Positions 53,489 to 64,000 are shown, numbered from the stretch's first letter. The stretch: 64,000 nt of DNA from Isoetes taiwanensis (GCA_021234155.1 JAJEKV010000003.1:27945166-28009165); one strand, 5' to 3'. Notes: a model not told the origin generated them from the letters alone. Translations and numbers: made by a program.

Positions 53489-55888
53489 AATCCCATCGAT
53501 CCGAGACATCGGATCGCCATTCTAGAATGGGACGAGCATGCATGTTTTGCATGCATGCGGGCGGCGCATGCCCGTTCTGGTTGGGAGTTCGCTATTTTAG
53601 CGGCGTTTACGCCCGACTTCTCATCGGTAGCTTCCTCTTCTCTCGCCAGTGATTACCTTATTCTCTTTGAATTGTTTCCAGGCAGGGGAGGGGCTTCTTC
53701 CTGCCTGGTTTGGCCAATTTGGCGTTTCTTTCATGCTGTCCTTTCTCGGCCTTTAGCCTTCATCCTGTGACCTTCGTCCTCGATCCTAGTTTGTTAAGGA
53801 AGTCCTTTGGTATTCGGGCGGTTTGTTGGTTTCATGCGAGTCCCATTCTAGAATCCCATCGATCCGAGACATCGGATCGCCATTCTAGAATGGGACGAGC
53901 ATGCATGTTTTGCATGCATGCGGGCGGCGCATGCCCGTTCTGGTTGGGAGTTCGCTATTTTAGGCGCGTTTCTGCTTCGACTTCTCATCGGCGCTTCCTC
54001 TTCTCTCTCAGCAGTACCTTATTCTCTTTGAACCCACCCTCCCCCCCTTCTTTGTTATTGTATTATTTTTATCGCGGCACGGCGGCGTAATCAACCCCTC
54101 CACTCACGGGAGGTTTGTTTTGTCTTGTTGTTGTGTTGGTGATGTGCAGGTACAGGTTCGCGAGCGGCATCTGTTTCGACTTTTCCATTCGTGGGTTTTG
54201 GGAGCAATTTTTATGCCTTACGTTTTGTCCAAGCCCCTTGCCGAAGGCTTATCACTAGGGTTTTTCCTCGAAAACCCGAAAGGGCGGGGTTTTTTAATCC
54301 CGGTGATAAGCTTTCGGCAGGTACACTAGCCCAGTCTCTATTAGCATTGTATTTTGTTGGGGTCCAAATGATATAATTGGATTTTCCCTTTATTTTTTAT
54401 GGGTAGTCCGCATGTGTGCGGCTACCCACTATCCACCATTGTAGAAAATCTGCTGAGATGAATGAGAAGCAAGTCTAAGTCGGGCGGTTTGTTGGTTTCA
54501 TGCGAGTCCCATTCTAGAATAACATTCAAGTCATCAATGCATCGTCTAGCATGCTGGAATCTGTATATTTCAGTAAACTTTCCTTGATATGCCAATTTAA
54601 GGAAGGAAGGAAGGAAGGAAGTTTATTTTAACGTCCACGGAGGCCAGAGGCCTATGAGACGGTACATGCAGAGATAAATCTAAGTTTAAACCAAGCAAGG
54701 TACAAGTTGCACCAGGCAGGACTGCATGCAAACCCCATGGGTATGCCTTTAGCCTGTTTCCAAATTTCATTGCCCATTTATATGTAACAATAAAGAGCCA
54801 TGCATTCATTCCAGAATGGGGCTCGCATGAAACCAACAAACCGCCTAGATAGGCTTCTCATTCATCTCAGCAGATTTTCTACAATGGTGGATAGTGGGTA
54901 GCCGCACACATGCGAACTACCCACGAAAAATAAAGGGAAAATCCAATTATATCATTTGGACCCCAAAAAATACAATGCTAATAGATGTTTGGCTGGTGTA
55001 CCTGCCGAAAGCTTATCACCGGGATTAAAAAACCCCGCCCTTTCATGTTTTCGAGGAAAAACCCTAGTGATAAGCCTTCGGCAAGGGGCTTGGACAAACG
55101 TAAGGCATAGAAATCGCTCCCAAAAGCCACGCATGGAGAAGTCAAAACAGATGCTGCTCGCCAACCTGTACCTGCACATCACCAACAGAAAAAATGAGAC
55201 AAAACAAACCTCCCAGAGTGGAGGGGCTGATCACGCGTGCCACGCGACAAAAACAAAAACCTCTTCAAATAGAGGGGTTGGTCACGCGTGCCAGGCGACA
55301 AATACAATAAACAAAGAAGGGGAAGAGGGTGAGTTCAAAGAGAATAAGGTACTGCTGAGAGAAGAGGAAGCGCCGATGAGACGTTGATGCAGAATCGCGC
55401 CTAAAATAGCGAACTCCCAACCAGAAAGGGCATGCGCCGCATGCATGCAAGCAAGACATGCATGCTCACCCCATTCTAGAATGTCGATCCGATGTCTCGG
55501 ATCGATGGGATTCTAGAATGGGGCTCGCATGAAACCAACAAACCGCCCGAATACCAGAGAACTTCCTTAACAAACTGGAATCGAGGACGAAGGTCACAGG
55601 ATGAAGGCTAAAGAAGAGCCAAGGCCGAGAAAGGACATGCCACAGCATGAAAGAAACGCCAAATTGGCCAAACCAGGCAGGAAGAAGCCCCTCCCCTGCC
55701 TGGAAATAATTCAAAGAGAATAAGGTACTGCTGAGAGAAGAGGAAGCGCCGATTAGACGTTGATGCAGAACCGCGCCTAAAATAGCGAACTCCCAACTAG
55801 AAAGGGCATGCGCCGCATGCATGCAAGCAAGACATGCATGCTCACCCCATTCTAGAATGTCGATCCGATGTCTCGGATCGATGGGATT
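53489..55888. mobile_element. 2.4-kb compound foldback element
   Basis: Left arm 53489-54520 and right arm 54808-55888 are inverted copies (about 1.03-1.08 kb each) around a 287-bp loop. The outermost 28 bp (53489-53516 and 55861-55888) are perfect inverted complements. Each arm itself has two direct units that share both ends: 53489-53851 and 53852-54520 on the left, mirrored as 54808-55512 and 55513-55888. Units meet at a palindromic joint containing ATTCTAGAAT on both sides of CGATCCGAGACATCGGATCG. The longer unit has an inner hairpin, GCCGAAGGCTTATCAC against GTGATAAGCTTTCGGC (54239-54319). No coding sequence recognised and no target-site duplication found. The interior flanks are the interrupted RT gene. 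Confidence 0.85.
54598..54800 (-). mobile_element. LINE 3' tail fragment in the foldback loop
   Basis: The minus strand ends CCGTGGACGTTAAAAT, then AAAC and (TTCC)n at 54601-54622, the same terminal signature as the ORF1-only LINE derivative at 46690-46730. The body upstream of the tail (to about 54800) is too short to assign. Confidence 0.55.
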
Positions 55889-56604
55889 GCCTTGAATTTT
55901 GCTTTAGTTATCAGAGTCCAGCTGATATTTTCCTTATCCATAGATGATTCTGCCCATTTTATGACAACCTATCTCCTTTCCTTTTAATGAGCATATCAAA
56001 CCATGTTTTTTCTATCATCATATGGTTCCATATCATGTCAGAAATATCATCAAACATTTCAATAATGCCTTCATTCCCAAATATGGGTATGTTCTCGTAG
56101 TATTTCATTATGTCTGCTGCAAAAACATCATGAATTCTGCCAGGCAAGTTCAGCACTACATCATACGTGAAATTTACCAACCAACATGCATTGTTTTTTT
56201 TTGGATTCCAGAATCTGTACTTAGCAGTTTCTTTGAAGCAAATATTGGGCCAAACTTCCATGAAGTTGTTCAGAATACCAGTAATGACGGAGGCTATTTC
56301 TGTATACAATGTATTATGTGCATTCGTCAACCATCGATATTCTCCTTTATGCACTTTAAAGTAGCCATAAGATACGGTAAGTTCTGTTTTGGATCTGCAA
56401 ATCTTGAATAAAGCTGTTGATTTCTGTGCAACAAATATTCTTAATGCCTTCAGGTGAAGCTTTACACTTTTGAAAATCAGGGTTGTCTAATATGATCTTT
56501 GCCATCTCTGCAATATGCCTTGGACAAATAAAGGAAGCATTGTTAGCTGCTTTATCTAAGCCTGCTACATAAAGGTTATTATTAAGCCAGATAATATTTT
56601 TCAT

Positions 56605-57259
56605 GACTTCTTTGTCCAGCCAAAGAAATCTTTTTGATGTAAGGGAACTCTTTAAATCCGTAATTCATTATCTTTGCCTTCCATTACAAATTCCTCAACA
56701 AGTCTGCATTGCTGATCTGTTATCTTTCTGCACAGAGAAGCCCCTAAAAAATATTGATAATCCAAATTCTCAACAAATACATAGCAAAAGTAGCTTACCT
56801 AGGAATGATCACATGGCAATGAGCGTATTGATCACCATAGTTGTAAGAATTGTGCAGTTTTATGCCTATTACAACAAATCAAGAGATAAATAACTTCTCC
56901 AAAATAACAATAGGATGCACCATCTTGTGGACAACATATAAGAAAATGCAAGCAAGCTAAAATTCTCAAGTGGCACATAGTAATAGTTAATAAATTCTTA
57001 CTTTCATTGATCCAATTCTGTCATTAAAAATGCTCTAAGGTACGTAGTTACCTTTGCCTCTTAACACAAGCTTTTGTTGAGGCTGAATCCCTGGTCTCAC
57101 CTGTAAAAATATGAAACAAATGGGCATGCCTTAGTTAAAAGGCAACACTTGCTCTTTTGTCAATGCTCTTCTGGTGCATAATTCATACGCCTATAGAATG
57201 CTTAACATGTGTCAGTTCCAAGGTCCAACAACGATGGCAACAATTAATGGGAGCTAGTT
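56605..57259. other. No gene assigned
   Basis: Contains 56603-56893 (+), an open stretch without motifs. A minus-strand segment at 57050-57105, bounded by AG and GT, reads VRPGIQPQQKLVLRGKG, which faintly recalls ubiquitin-like domains but is too short to call. Confidence 0.35.
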
Positions 57260-57903
57260 ATATCTAAAGAGTAGTAATCACTGCTTCTTAAAAAGTGTAA
57301 CAAAAGCCTAGGTTCATACTCTGCATAAAGCTCCACCTACAAAAATTAATAAGTTGTGGCTCGTGGTTAAATACTGCACAGTAGTAACAGAATTTGAAAC
57401 CAACAAAAGATAGGATGTGATACCTGTAAGCCATGAAATTCTTTTCCAAATTGTGGGTCCTTTTCAAATAAAGAATGCAGATACAAATGCAATAGATGAC
57501 TGTAAGTTTTATCCTGCCCAGCTTTCTGTAGTTCTTCAACCACCTCTGCCATAGAGACATTGTTGCTCTGTTTCAAAAGTAATGTCACTGCCCTTTTGCC
57601 ATCGAGCTTCAGCAACGGTAATACCTAAACTACAAAGTTGGATCAAATGAACAAAATGAAAATATCAAGTGAACATTCTCTAAGCCACCATTAACCACTT
57701 ACTTTACCATGTAAACAGTTGTACAAATTGTGTCTTTCAATAAAATCGAATATGCCATCCTTACCCAATTGCGTAAATGACAAAGCATGTTCAGCATTAG
57801 CAAAATCTTCTACTTACGACGGCGACATTCACCTCCAGATAAATTGACAAAGCCTTTTCATAGTTGTTTTGCATAACATATAGAGCTCAGCAAAAGCCTA
57901 TAA
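57260..57903 (-). pseudogene. VPS41 (HOPS complex) exon remnants
   Basis: Four minus-strand pieces resemble the alpha-solenoid part of VPS41, the HOPS tethering subunit for vacuolar fusion. These are AFAELY plus, after a 2-base insertion, VMQNNYEKALSIYLE (57830-57892); KDGIFDFIERHNLYNCLHGK before a GTAAGT donor (57697-57760); a clean 67-codon exon at 57424-57624 (VLPLLKLDGKRAVTLLLKQS to LYLHSLFEKDPQFGKEFHGL) with AG and GT borders; and VELYAEYEPRLLLHFLRSSD from 57336 down. They are in order and orientation, but the first has a frameshift, the last runs into stops, and the WD40 N-terminus and RING C-terminus are missing. It is a partial genomic duplicate. Confidence 0.72.
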
Positions 57904-58796
57904 CACAGCAAGCCCATAGAATTGGCTATAAAAAATTGATTATTAAGATTCCAGTGATATTATTTTGATGACCCAATTTTCTTTGTTCCGCTTTAGAATC
58001 CAGCCCTGTTGTCAAATATAAAAAAAGTAGAAGAAACAAAGATGCAAAAGCATCACCTCTGCATCTCAAAATATCTTCGGCCATGCAACGGATGGATTTC
58101 CAAGAAGAAAACGCAGGATTTAGGGTCAATCTCCATTAGGGTCTTCTACCGAAAATACTGTGCCATATGACAATCCTAGCTCCACGATTTGCTGTTCCCA
58201 TTGCTTCCACCGGAACTCAATCTAGGTGCATCCGGTAGAGTTTTCAGATGCACCATCACTGCATCTGAAAAAATGAAGTTGCCCTGGAGTTTGTCGTTTA
58301 GGGCATATTCAAACTGGATTCCAGTTCTCCTATGTATCCAAACGGGCTATCTCAAATCTTCTTGGGCATTTGCTGCTCTGTCATCGAAATCGAAAAGGTA
58401 AGTTATGCGATTGTAAATGGAAATGGTCTGCATTTGCTCTGCCTGTAATTGCCGACATGACGCAGGTATCAAACACGAATGTGATGCTAATGGGGATCCG
58501 CTCTTATCCTTCTTTTCTAAAGCAAATCATGCTTTCAAATGAAAAAACTTGTTAAGAAAAAGATTGAGGAGAAGTGAAACACCTACATTCTACCATAATT
58601 ACCAAGAAGAGAGAGATGCATGAGCTGCTAGAACGGCCATCTCTACATTACGCAAATGCTGGCGGAGCAAAGAAAGGGGAATAACTGTCTCTCTTAAGGG
58701 ATGCTTTCCATCCCCTTATTTTCCCTTTTTCTTAAATCAAGGGTTTAAAATAAGTTCATGAAAATCAACGGCCAAGATCGCGCACAAACTAATATA
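57904..58796. other. No recognisable gene
   Basis: Open stretches at 57926-58129 (-), 58189-58401 (+) and 58370-58555 (+) lack motifs. Some may be eroded upstream parts of the VPS41 fragment. Confidence 0.4.
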
Positions 58797-61330
58797 GTTA
58801 TAATGTTCCATGTTGAATGTCTTCTTTCATTTAGAGAGCATCTGAAAGCAGAATCGAGTCAAGCAAGCCAAACGCAAAACATTGCTATAGACTCCAATGG
58901 AGGAAGATGGATTGCTTATTGTTGCACCCGTGCAGCGGGATGGTCTTTGCAGAGAGCATCATAACTGCAGTGGATCCATCTGATACTGTGAATGATCAAA
59001 GGCTGGGAGATAATCATCTATGTGTTGGCAATTGGAAGCTTCTTTATCCAGGTTGATACAATCATGTTCCAAGGGAGCTCCAGTGACTGCCTTGTGTGCT
59101 CCGAGTTGCTCGAGTCTCGAACTCAGTTAACATGGCCAATTAAACATATTACACACAAGAATAGTGAGAACCTAGAAGGCCCATCTGAAGTAGATACCCC
59201 GAGGCCCAAGCCAGCTGATATGGAAGGCTTGGTGGTGGATGAGCATCCTTTGACTACAAGGAAGAGGCGCTACATGTTTCATACAATGCAGCTAAGGGTG
59301 CCCAAAAGGGCTAGAAGTGAGAGATATTTACAAAGGATGGAAAGTATGGCACCAACCAAAGAAAACTAGAAGCAATTAGGGGATAAGAGTGTTGCAAGCT
59401 AGATTCCACAGTCCAGTATAGTGTGGATGACATTGTGGAAATAAGGTCCCAATACATTAGACAGCTTCAGAAAAAGAGGATTAATTTCATCTACTCCTTG
59501 TATAGAAATACTTGCTATGATGAAGAAACAGGAATATTACTTATCAATTGAGGGGTCTGAAGGTATGTATGAGAGCATTAAGATGGATTCTTGGCCATTT
59601 TACAGATACTGGGAGCAGGTCAAAAAAGGGCACAGGTTGTTCCAGCATGGCAATGCACTGCCTGTGAAACCTAGAGCAAACATTTTGAGGGCCATTGCAG
59701 TCTTCGAGAGCTTTGTGAGATACATGTCTCAATCTATACCGCATAAGTTGAAGGTGAACGAGCACGGTGTACGAGTGGTCCAAATGGTGTTGCCACAGCA
59801 TTACATCCAGAAAGAGTGCCTTAAAGAGGTCAACTCCATTCTAGAAGCTACTATACGTCGGCCTCTTTCTCAATCATCCTTCAGCAGGTTATGAAAAACT
59901 CACTTCTCAGATGTGCGTGTCTTGCAACACATGCCATTCTCAAAGTGCAACACTTGCATTCAACTGAAGGATACACTTGCATCAACTGCAATATAGAAAG
60001 AAAGAATGGCAATCAGGGAGCAATTTGCAGATCGCCAATCAGACCAAATATCAAGTAGACAATTGTATTGGCAGTTTAATACAGCCTGACAGATTTTTGT
60101 GTATAATTCATGATAAGATGGACCAACACAATACTTTCTTGCCAAAGCTAGATCCTTTGCCCAAGCATTGTCAAAAACGCTTTTCAGATACTTGGCAGGT
60201 GTCTTGACACATGGGCATGGAACTGGCACCTATGGTCATTTTGTGCTCGATCTATGGAGGGATGATCCAAATTTCCATGTGAGTTCTATTTTCAAGTGCT
60301 TGAGAACACTAGAAAGAAGATCGATAGAAGGAAGGAGGTATTCTCCCTCAGGCCCCATTTTTCAGGCTTTGATGGATGATCAACCGCTTTGTTACCAAAA
60401 GTAGATAAAGGAGCTCACATCCAAGGTGTCGAAAGAAACAAGGAGGATTTGGGATGAGTTCCCCTTACTTGAGAAACAACTGCCAGAGGAGCTATGTGTT
60501 CAATTGGACAAGTGTTGGAAAAAAACAAGAATAGATGGATGTTTGGGGCAATGTCATACTTGACAGCAGTGGGAGTATTCAAGATTGTGAAAGTGGGGTT
60601 CATGATGGTTGGACATACGCATGATGATATAGATGTATTCTTCGGAACTTTCTCTACCAAGCTCAAGAGAGAAAATATGACTAGTCTCCCTGAACTAATG
60701 GATGTGTTTGAGAGCTGCATTGACCCTAAACCAACGGCTTTCTTGATGGATGAGGTTGCAGATTGGAAATCACTTGTCGAGGGATACTTACTAAATGGTA
60801 AGGATTAGTTGACAGGACACGCAAAGCCACTTCAGTTCAAGTTTTGGGTCAGGGATGGAATACCGACCATGCAATATAAGTGGAGACTAGGTGATAAGTA
60901 GTGGATGCCTATGCAAGGAATCGAGTTGTGGCAAAGGGGGGCTACAGATGAAGTTCTTATTCCTAAAGGAGAGCCAAAACCACTTCCTCCCTTCAAGATT
61001 GTTAAAGACTCTAGCCAACTAGTGAAGAGCATCAAGGAGCAATACACCGACTGCTGGTAGAAGAAGTGGAGGGCAAATCATGCTGATCCTCAAAGGAGGA
61101 AATCGGTGGAGTGTGTGGTATGATGATATCCAACTTGCCACATTTCAAAGGACAAGACCCACAAGATCCCCAAAAGGGAGATGGACAAAGCCATGAGCAA
61201 CCTCCATGCTATAGCAATGCATGAGGGTAGATAAAATTGAAAAGCTTGAAAACTTTCTCAACTCGTGGTTTGTAATATTTATGAGGAAAGTAAGTGACCC
61301 AGTTCTTAGTGTATGATGTGTAATTCCATT
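58797..61330 (+). mobile_element. DUF7869-like element, copy C (most complete 3' region)
   Basis: Homology to copies A and B starts at GTTATAATGTTCCATG (58797). It carries the same coding blocks in shifting frames: DTIMFQGSSSDCLVCSELLE (59060-59120), TRKRRYMF, FYRYWEQVKKGHRLFQHGNA (59600-59660), RYMSQSIPHKLKVNEHGVRV, LTHGHGTGTYGHFVLDLWRD (60205-60265), FPLLEKQLPEELCVQLD (60460-60510), and KVGFMMVGHTHDDIDVFFGT (60590-60650). It extends past copy B with FWVRDGIPTMQYKWRLGDK (60841-60897) and KPLPPFKIVKDSSQLVKSIK (60974-61035), also typical of the family's C-terminus. Stops and indels are frequent. The region ends in a T-run at 61349. Terminal inverted repeats were not found. Confidence 0.7.
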
Positions 61331-62303
61331 CAAGCATTCAATTCAGTTTTTTTTTTTTTTTTTTGTTAGTATGAGTTCCATTTTCAGCATGAGACCCAAA
61401 CGTTAGGACTTGACCCACTTTTTATTAAATGTGACTTCTAATGATATTTTTTCCTGTATGGGCTCAACGATCATCATGTCGAACTACAAATTTGATAGCT
61501 CCTTTTAGAGTCTTGGGGTCACCCATAGACAACAACATACTCTTTGAAAATGATCATGGAGAGCAATGTTGTAATTTGACAAAATTCAAACGCATAAACT
61601 AAAGTTGGAGTGTTGTAACTGTTGTACGCTGATGATATGTATTTCCAAAGCATCCCCCGACCTCAATAATGAAAGCAAAAAAATCCTGCAACTCTAGGCC
61701 TCTCCTCTTTAACAAAGAAATAAACTGACTTAGATCTGGCTGCATGAGGAGAGAACCCACTAGCCCAATCTGTTCCTGACCCATGGGGCATCTTTGAGGG
61801 TGGAGCTGAATCACAAGACAAATCCATTAAAAAAAAACCCAAGAAGCTTGAACCGAGTGCCATCAAATTTCTCAGACAAGTTACTCTTAGGCCCTGCTGG
61901 CTTCAATCCAGAGCCAGAAGCTGATTCATGAGAAGCTGCCCATTCTCTGAGCTCCTTATTATCTAAATGCAACTACTGACATACTTGAACAACCTGTTGG
62001 ACTTGCCGTAACAAATCTGTAACATCCTCCATGTGGCAAAATTTGAAATATGATGACAAAAATAACTTAGGCTCAGAGCATACTAGAATCGATAAAAGGA
62101 TTATGGTTCAAACTATCATGAACCTATGCAAAAACAAGGGAAAATACTTGAAAATACTTGAAAATATGCCAGAAATATGCGAAAAAATACACTGGAAAAC
62201 TAGATATACTTGATATAACAGAGCTGAATACATGGACTTTAGCTAGAAGGCTCAAGACTAACGATAAGATCACAAGCAAGAGCTAGACAAGAGAAGCCCA
62301 TGA
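61331..62303. other. No recognisable gene
   Basis: T-run at 61349-61365, AT-rich sequence and short minus-strand open stretches at 61599-61866 without motifs. The last 300 bp probably form the 5' region of the LINE that follows. AAAATACTTGAAAATACTTG at about 62143 is a small tandem repeat. Confidence 0.4.
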
Positions 62304-62921
62304 TTGGCATTGAACAAAAAATGGTTCGATAAAAATGATGCTAAGGAAAAGGATGTGGAAGCGGTGCGGGGGAGGCTCCAATTCCTTGATGAAGCAAAGG
62401 CAGACAGGCAGGAGATGTCAGGAAGATGCTCACATATAGAGAACCATATGGCCCACTTACAGCAAGAGATGCAGGACCTCCGAATGGAGATGCAACGAGT
62501 CCGGAGTGCACCACAGTCGTCTGAACCAGCACCCCCCATTCCAGAGGCCGAGGTGGCTCAGGGAATCAGGCGGGTACTTCGTGAGGAGCAAGACATCCAG
62601 GCACGCCGCCTCAACCTTATTGTGCGGGGATTGCGGGAGGAGCAAGGCGAGGATTTGCCAGGTAAGCTTACCACCCTGGTACTTGCAAAGCTCCAATTAC
62701 AGTATTTGGTTATCAAGAGTCCAATCAGGGTCAGAGGACCGAACATGAAACCTCGGCTAGTTAAGTTTGCAGTCTTGGATTGGGAGGCAAAATCTTTGTT
62801 GTTGCACCGCACCAGTCGCTTGAAAGGTACGTCCATATATACGGATCCGGATCTCACGCCACCGCAACAACGGGGAAAGAAGCCAAGAGTTGGTCAAGAT
62901 AAGAGAGATTCGACAAGCTAG
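62304..62921 (+). CDS. LINE ORF1 protein (L1 ORF1p-like)
   Basis: An uninterrupted 205-codon frame. Residues 20-75 form a heptad-like coiled coil (RGRLQFLDEAKADRQEMSGR and HIENHMAHLQQEMQDLRMEM), and residues 100-190 look like the RRM and C-terminal domain of L1-type ORF1p (ARRLNLIVRGLREEQGEDLP, VKFAVLDWEAKSLLLHRTSR, IYTDPDLTPPQQRGKK). Such proteins trimerise, bind LINE RNA and act as nucleic acid chaperones. It is followed by an endonuclease region in the same orientation. It is the best-preserved LINE ORF in the window, suggesting a younger insertion. Confidence 0.8.
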   Translation: MALNKKWFDKNDAKEKDVEAVRGRLQFLDEAKADRQEMSGRCSHIENHMAHLQQEMQDLRMEMQRVRSAPQSSEPAPPIPEAEVAQGIRRVLREEQDIQARRLNLIVRGLREEQGEDLPGKLTTLVLAKLQLQYLVIKSPIRVRGPNMKPRLVKFAVLDWEAKSLLLHRTSRLKGTSIYTDPDLTPPQQRGKKPRVGQDKRDSTS

Positions 62922-64000
62922 AGGGGCTCTTTGGTTTGGTTAATGGTAAGATGAAGGTATATGTGCCTCCCTCGTCCGAGGCGCTATGAAGGCGGCACTC
63001 CCACAAAACAATGGGCGTCGCAGGGCAGAGAGCGGTCCAGGGGCATCAGGCCAGGCAGGCCATGGAGAGGGCGGATTGAGGCCGTCCACAACTGCAGCAC
63101 ATCCATCAGGGTCCCATGAGCAGGCTGCCCGAGTTATTCCAACCACGCCAGCGCCCTCGGGCACTCGAGATGGGTCCACGGCCGCATTCAACATAGGGAA
63201 AGTGTCTTCGCGATTGTTTCACGGAATTGTAGGGGCTCCGTGGCAAAAGGGCGATGGCTTGAATGGGATCGCGGACGGACATGGACATCGTCTTCTGTAG
63301 GAGACATGGGAGTATGAAGGGCATCGATTACCCGGACATTCGAGGATATCATCATTTCTCACTTGCTAATGGCGCCATGGCGGGCGCGAATGCGGTGGAG
63401 TGGCTTGCTACTTTAGGGGCCTTTAGCATGCAAGATCACACTTGAAGTCGATGCATTTAACCGCTACATGTGGGTAACGGTATTAGAGTCTGGTCATGTC
63501 CCATTGTTTCTTGCTAGCTGCTACATTTCCCATGCAGGCTCTAAGTTCTACCAGGTACATGATGCAGACACAGATGTCCAGATGCCATATGGGGAACTGT
63601 ATGATGACATAGACTGCTATAGACAGCAGGGACAGGTGTTTTTGCTAGGAGATTTCAATGCTCATGACGACGATTTGCGATCGATGACCTTCAAAGGTGG
63701 CGCTAATGCTGATCCGCTTTGGCTTGAGACAGCCGCTATTCAGTATACACGGCACTCTTAGGATATGGTGGCTAGACCATTTGGCAGGCAGCTGGTCCAG
63801 CTCTACCAGGTTTTTGACATGGTAATTTGTAATGGTATGCAGCGATGGCCACACTCAGGGGGTGTTACTTGCAGGAGTCATAGGCAGGATGGGGGAGCTA
63901 GTGTGTTGGATTACCTTCTCGCGCTCGGTAAAAGACTTGACATGGTTACACACTTCTCCATTGGCACAAGCACAGGGGATGAGGAGGCTTTGTCAGATCA
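62922..64000 (+). pseudogene. LINE ORF2 endonuclease region, cut by window end
   Basis: After a spacer, 63190 onward reads in alternating frames as an apurinic-type endonuclease: a GLRGKR start, MDIVFCRRH, then VTVLESGHVPLFLASCYISH (63470-63530), QVFLLGDFNAHDDDLRSMTF (63630-63690; catalytic GDFN), a stop at 63759-63761, and in the same frame QLVQLYQVFDMVICNGMQRW and GGASVLDYLLAL (63790-63930). Stop and frameshifts argue against activity. RT lies beyond the window. Confidence 0.78.

Larger units (their letters stand above)
53096..56604 (-). pseudogene. Reverse-transcriptase gene remnant (Penelope-like?), interrupted
   Basis: Minus-strand pieces before the interruption: GLDKAANNASFICPRHIAEM (56490-56550); then, after a frameshift, KGEYRWLTNAHNTLYTEIAS (56290-56350), NFTYDVVLNLPGRIHDVFAA and DIMKYYENIPI (56080-56180). 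The last is an RT motif A (D-x4-Y-x-x-IP). After the foldback: GIKCDFLNITIRV then RYEKRNKLLFEVNRFIRTDS and SKVIISQILTYVYAHL (53120-53400), which matches the FLD-x-I..T..YRK region following the RT palm in Penelope-like and related RTs found in mosses and algae. Motifs B to D, including the catalytic (Y/A)xDD, are missing at the break, so the foldback insertion came with a deletion of several hundred bases. The family placement is inference. Confidence 0.6.

Noticed and set aside
57050..57105. Possible ubiquitin-like exon (PQQKLVLRGK)
   Set aside because: Only 17 residues with plausible splice borders; not enough to support a gene.
1..64000. tRNA, rRNA or organelle-derived segments
   Set aside because: I saw no tRNA cloverleaf, rRNA core or plastid/mitochondrial gene sequence on reading. 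A tRNAscan or Rfam run would settle it.

Overview
This is a stretch of plant nuclear DNA: spliceosomal introns with GT-AG borders, pectin-methyltransferase-type and plant A1-protease genes, pentatricopeptide (PPR) remnants, LINEs with poly(A) tails, Ty3/gypsy fragments and Helitron ends. Low gene density, many old gene fragments, a Penelope-like reverse-transcriptase remnant and three copies of a DUF7869-like element make me lean towards a seed-free plant such as a fern or lycophyte. That placement is inference; no marker here settles it.

Only three genes look intact. They are a small secreted collagen-like Gly-X-Y protein (two exons, 10994-11545, +), a single-exon aspartic protease (13733-15073, -) and an eight-exon Golgi methyltransferase of the PMT/QUA2 family (30313-32915, +, 636 residues). 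I see no operon-like or pathway link between them.

Layout. 1-1.2 kb: the tail of a LINE inside a Ty3 gag fragment, the same arrangement as at 18.8-20.8 kb. 2.7-10.3 kb: gene fragments (spermidine synthase, aspartic protease, PIF1 helicase, a SEND1/GEN-type nuclease with an internal 96-bp duplication, PPR). 10.9-15.1 kb: the collagen-like gene, a 94-bp Helitron-like element, a protease fragment and the intact protease. 16.8-22.3 kb: tandem repeats, a 5'-truncated LINE with target-site duplication, and a decayed Ty3 gag-protease-RT. 22.8-24.4 kb: DUF7869-like copy A (-). 25.0-26.6 kb: a non-autonomous Helitron carrying a 1.4-kb polypyrimidine tract. 28 kb: PIF/Harbinger transposase remnant. 30.3-32.9 kb: the PMT gene. 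34-40.5 kb: repeats, a second PIF1 fragment and a Ty3 integrase/chromodomain remnant. 41-48.9 kb: a long LINE whose ORF2 is split by a foldback MITE plus an ORF1-only LINE derivative. 48.9-51.3 kb: DUF7869-like copy B. 53.1-56.6 kb: a reverse-transcriptase pseudogene interrupted by a 2.4-kb compound foldback element. 57.3-57.9 kb: VPS41 exon remnants. 58.8-61.3 kb: DUF7869-like copy C. 62.3 kb to the end: a LINE with ORF1 and endonuclease, cut by the window edge.

The best candidates for something undescribed are the foldback at 53489-55888, the DUF7869-like multicopy family, the polypyrimidine-carrying Helitron family with its 94-bp relative, and the collagen-like secreted protein.
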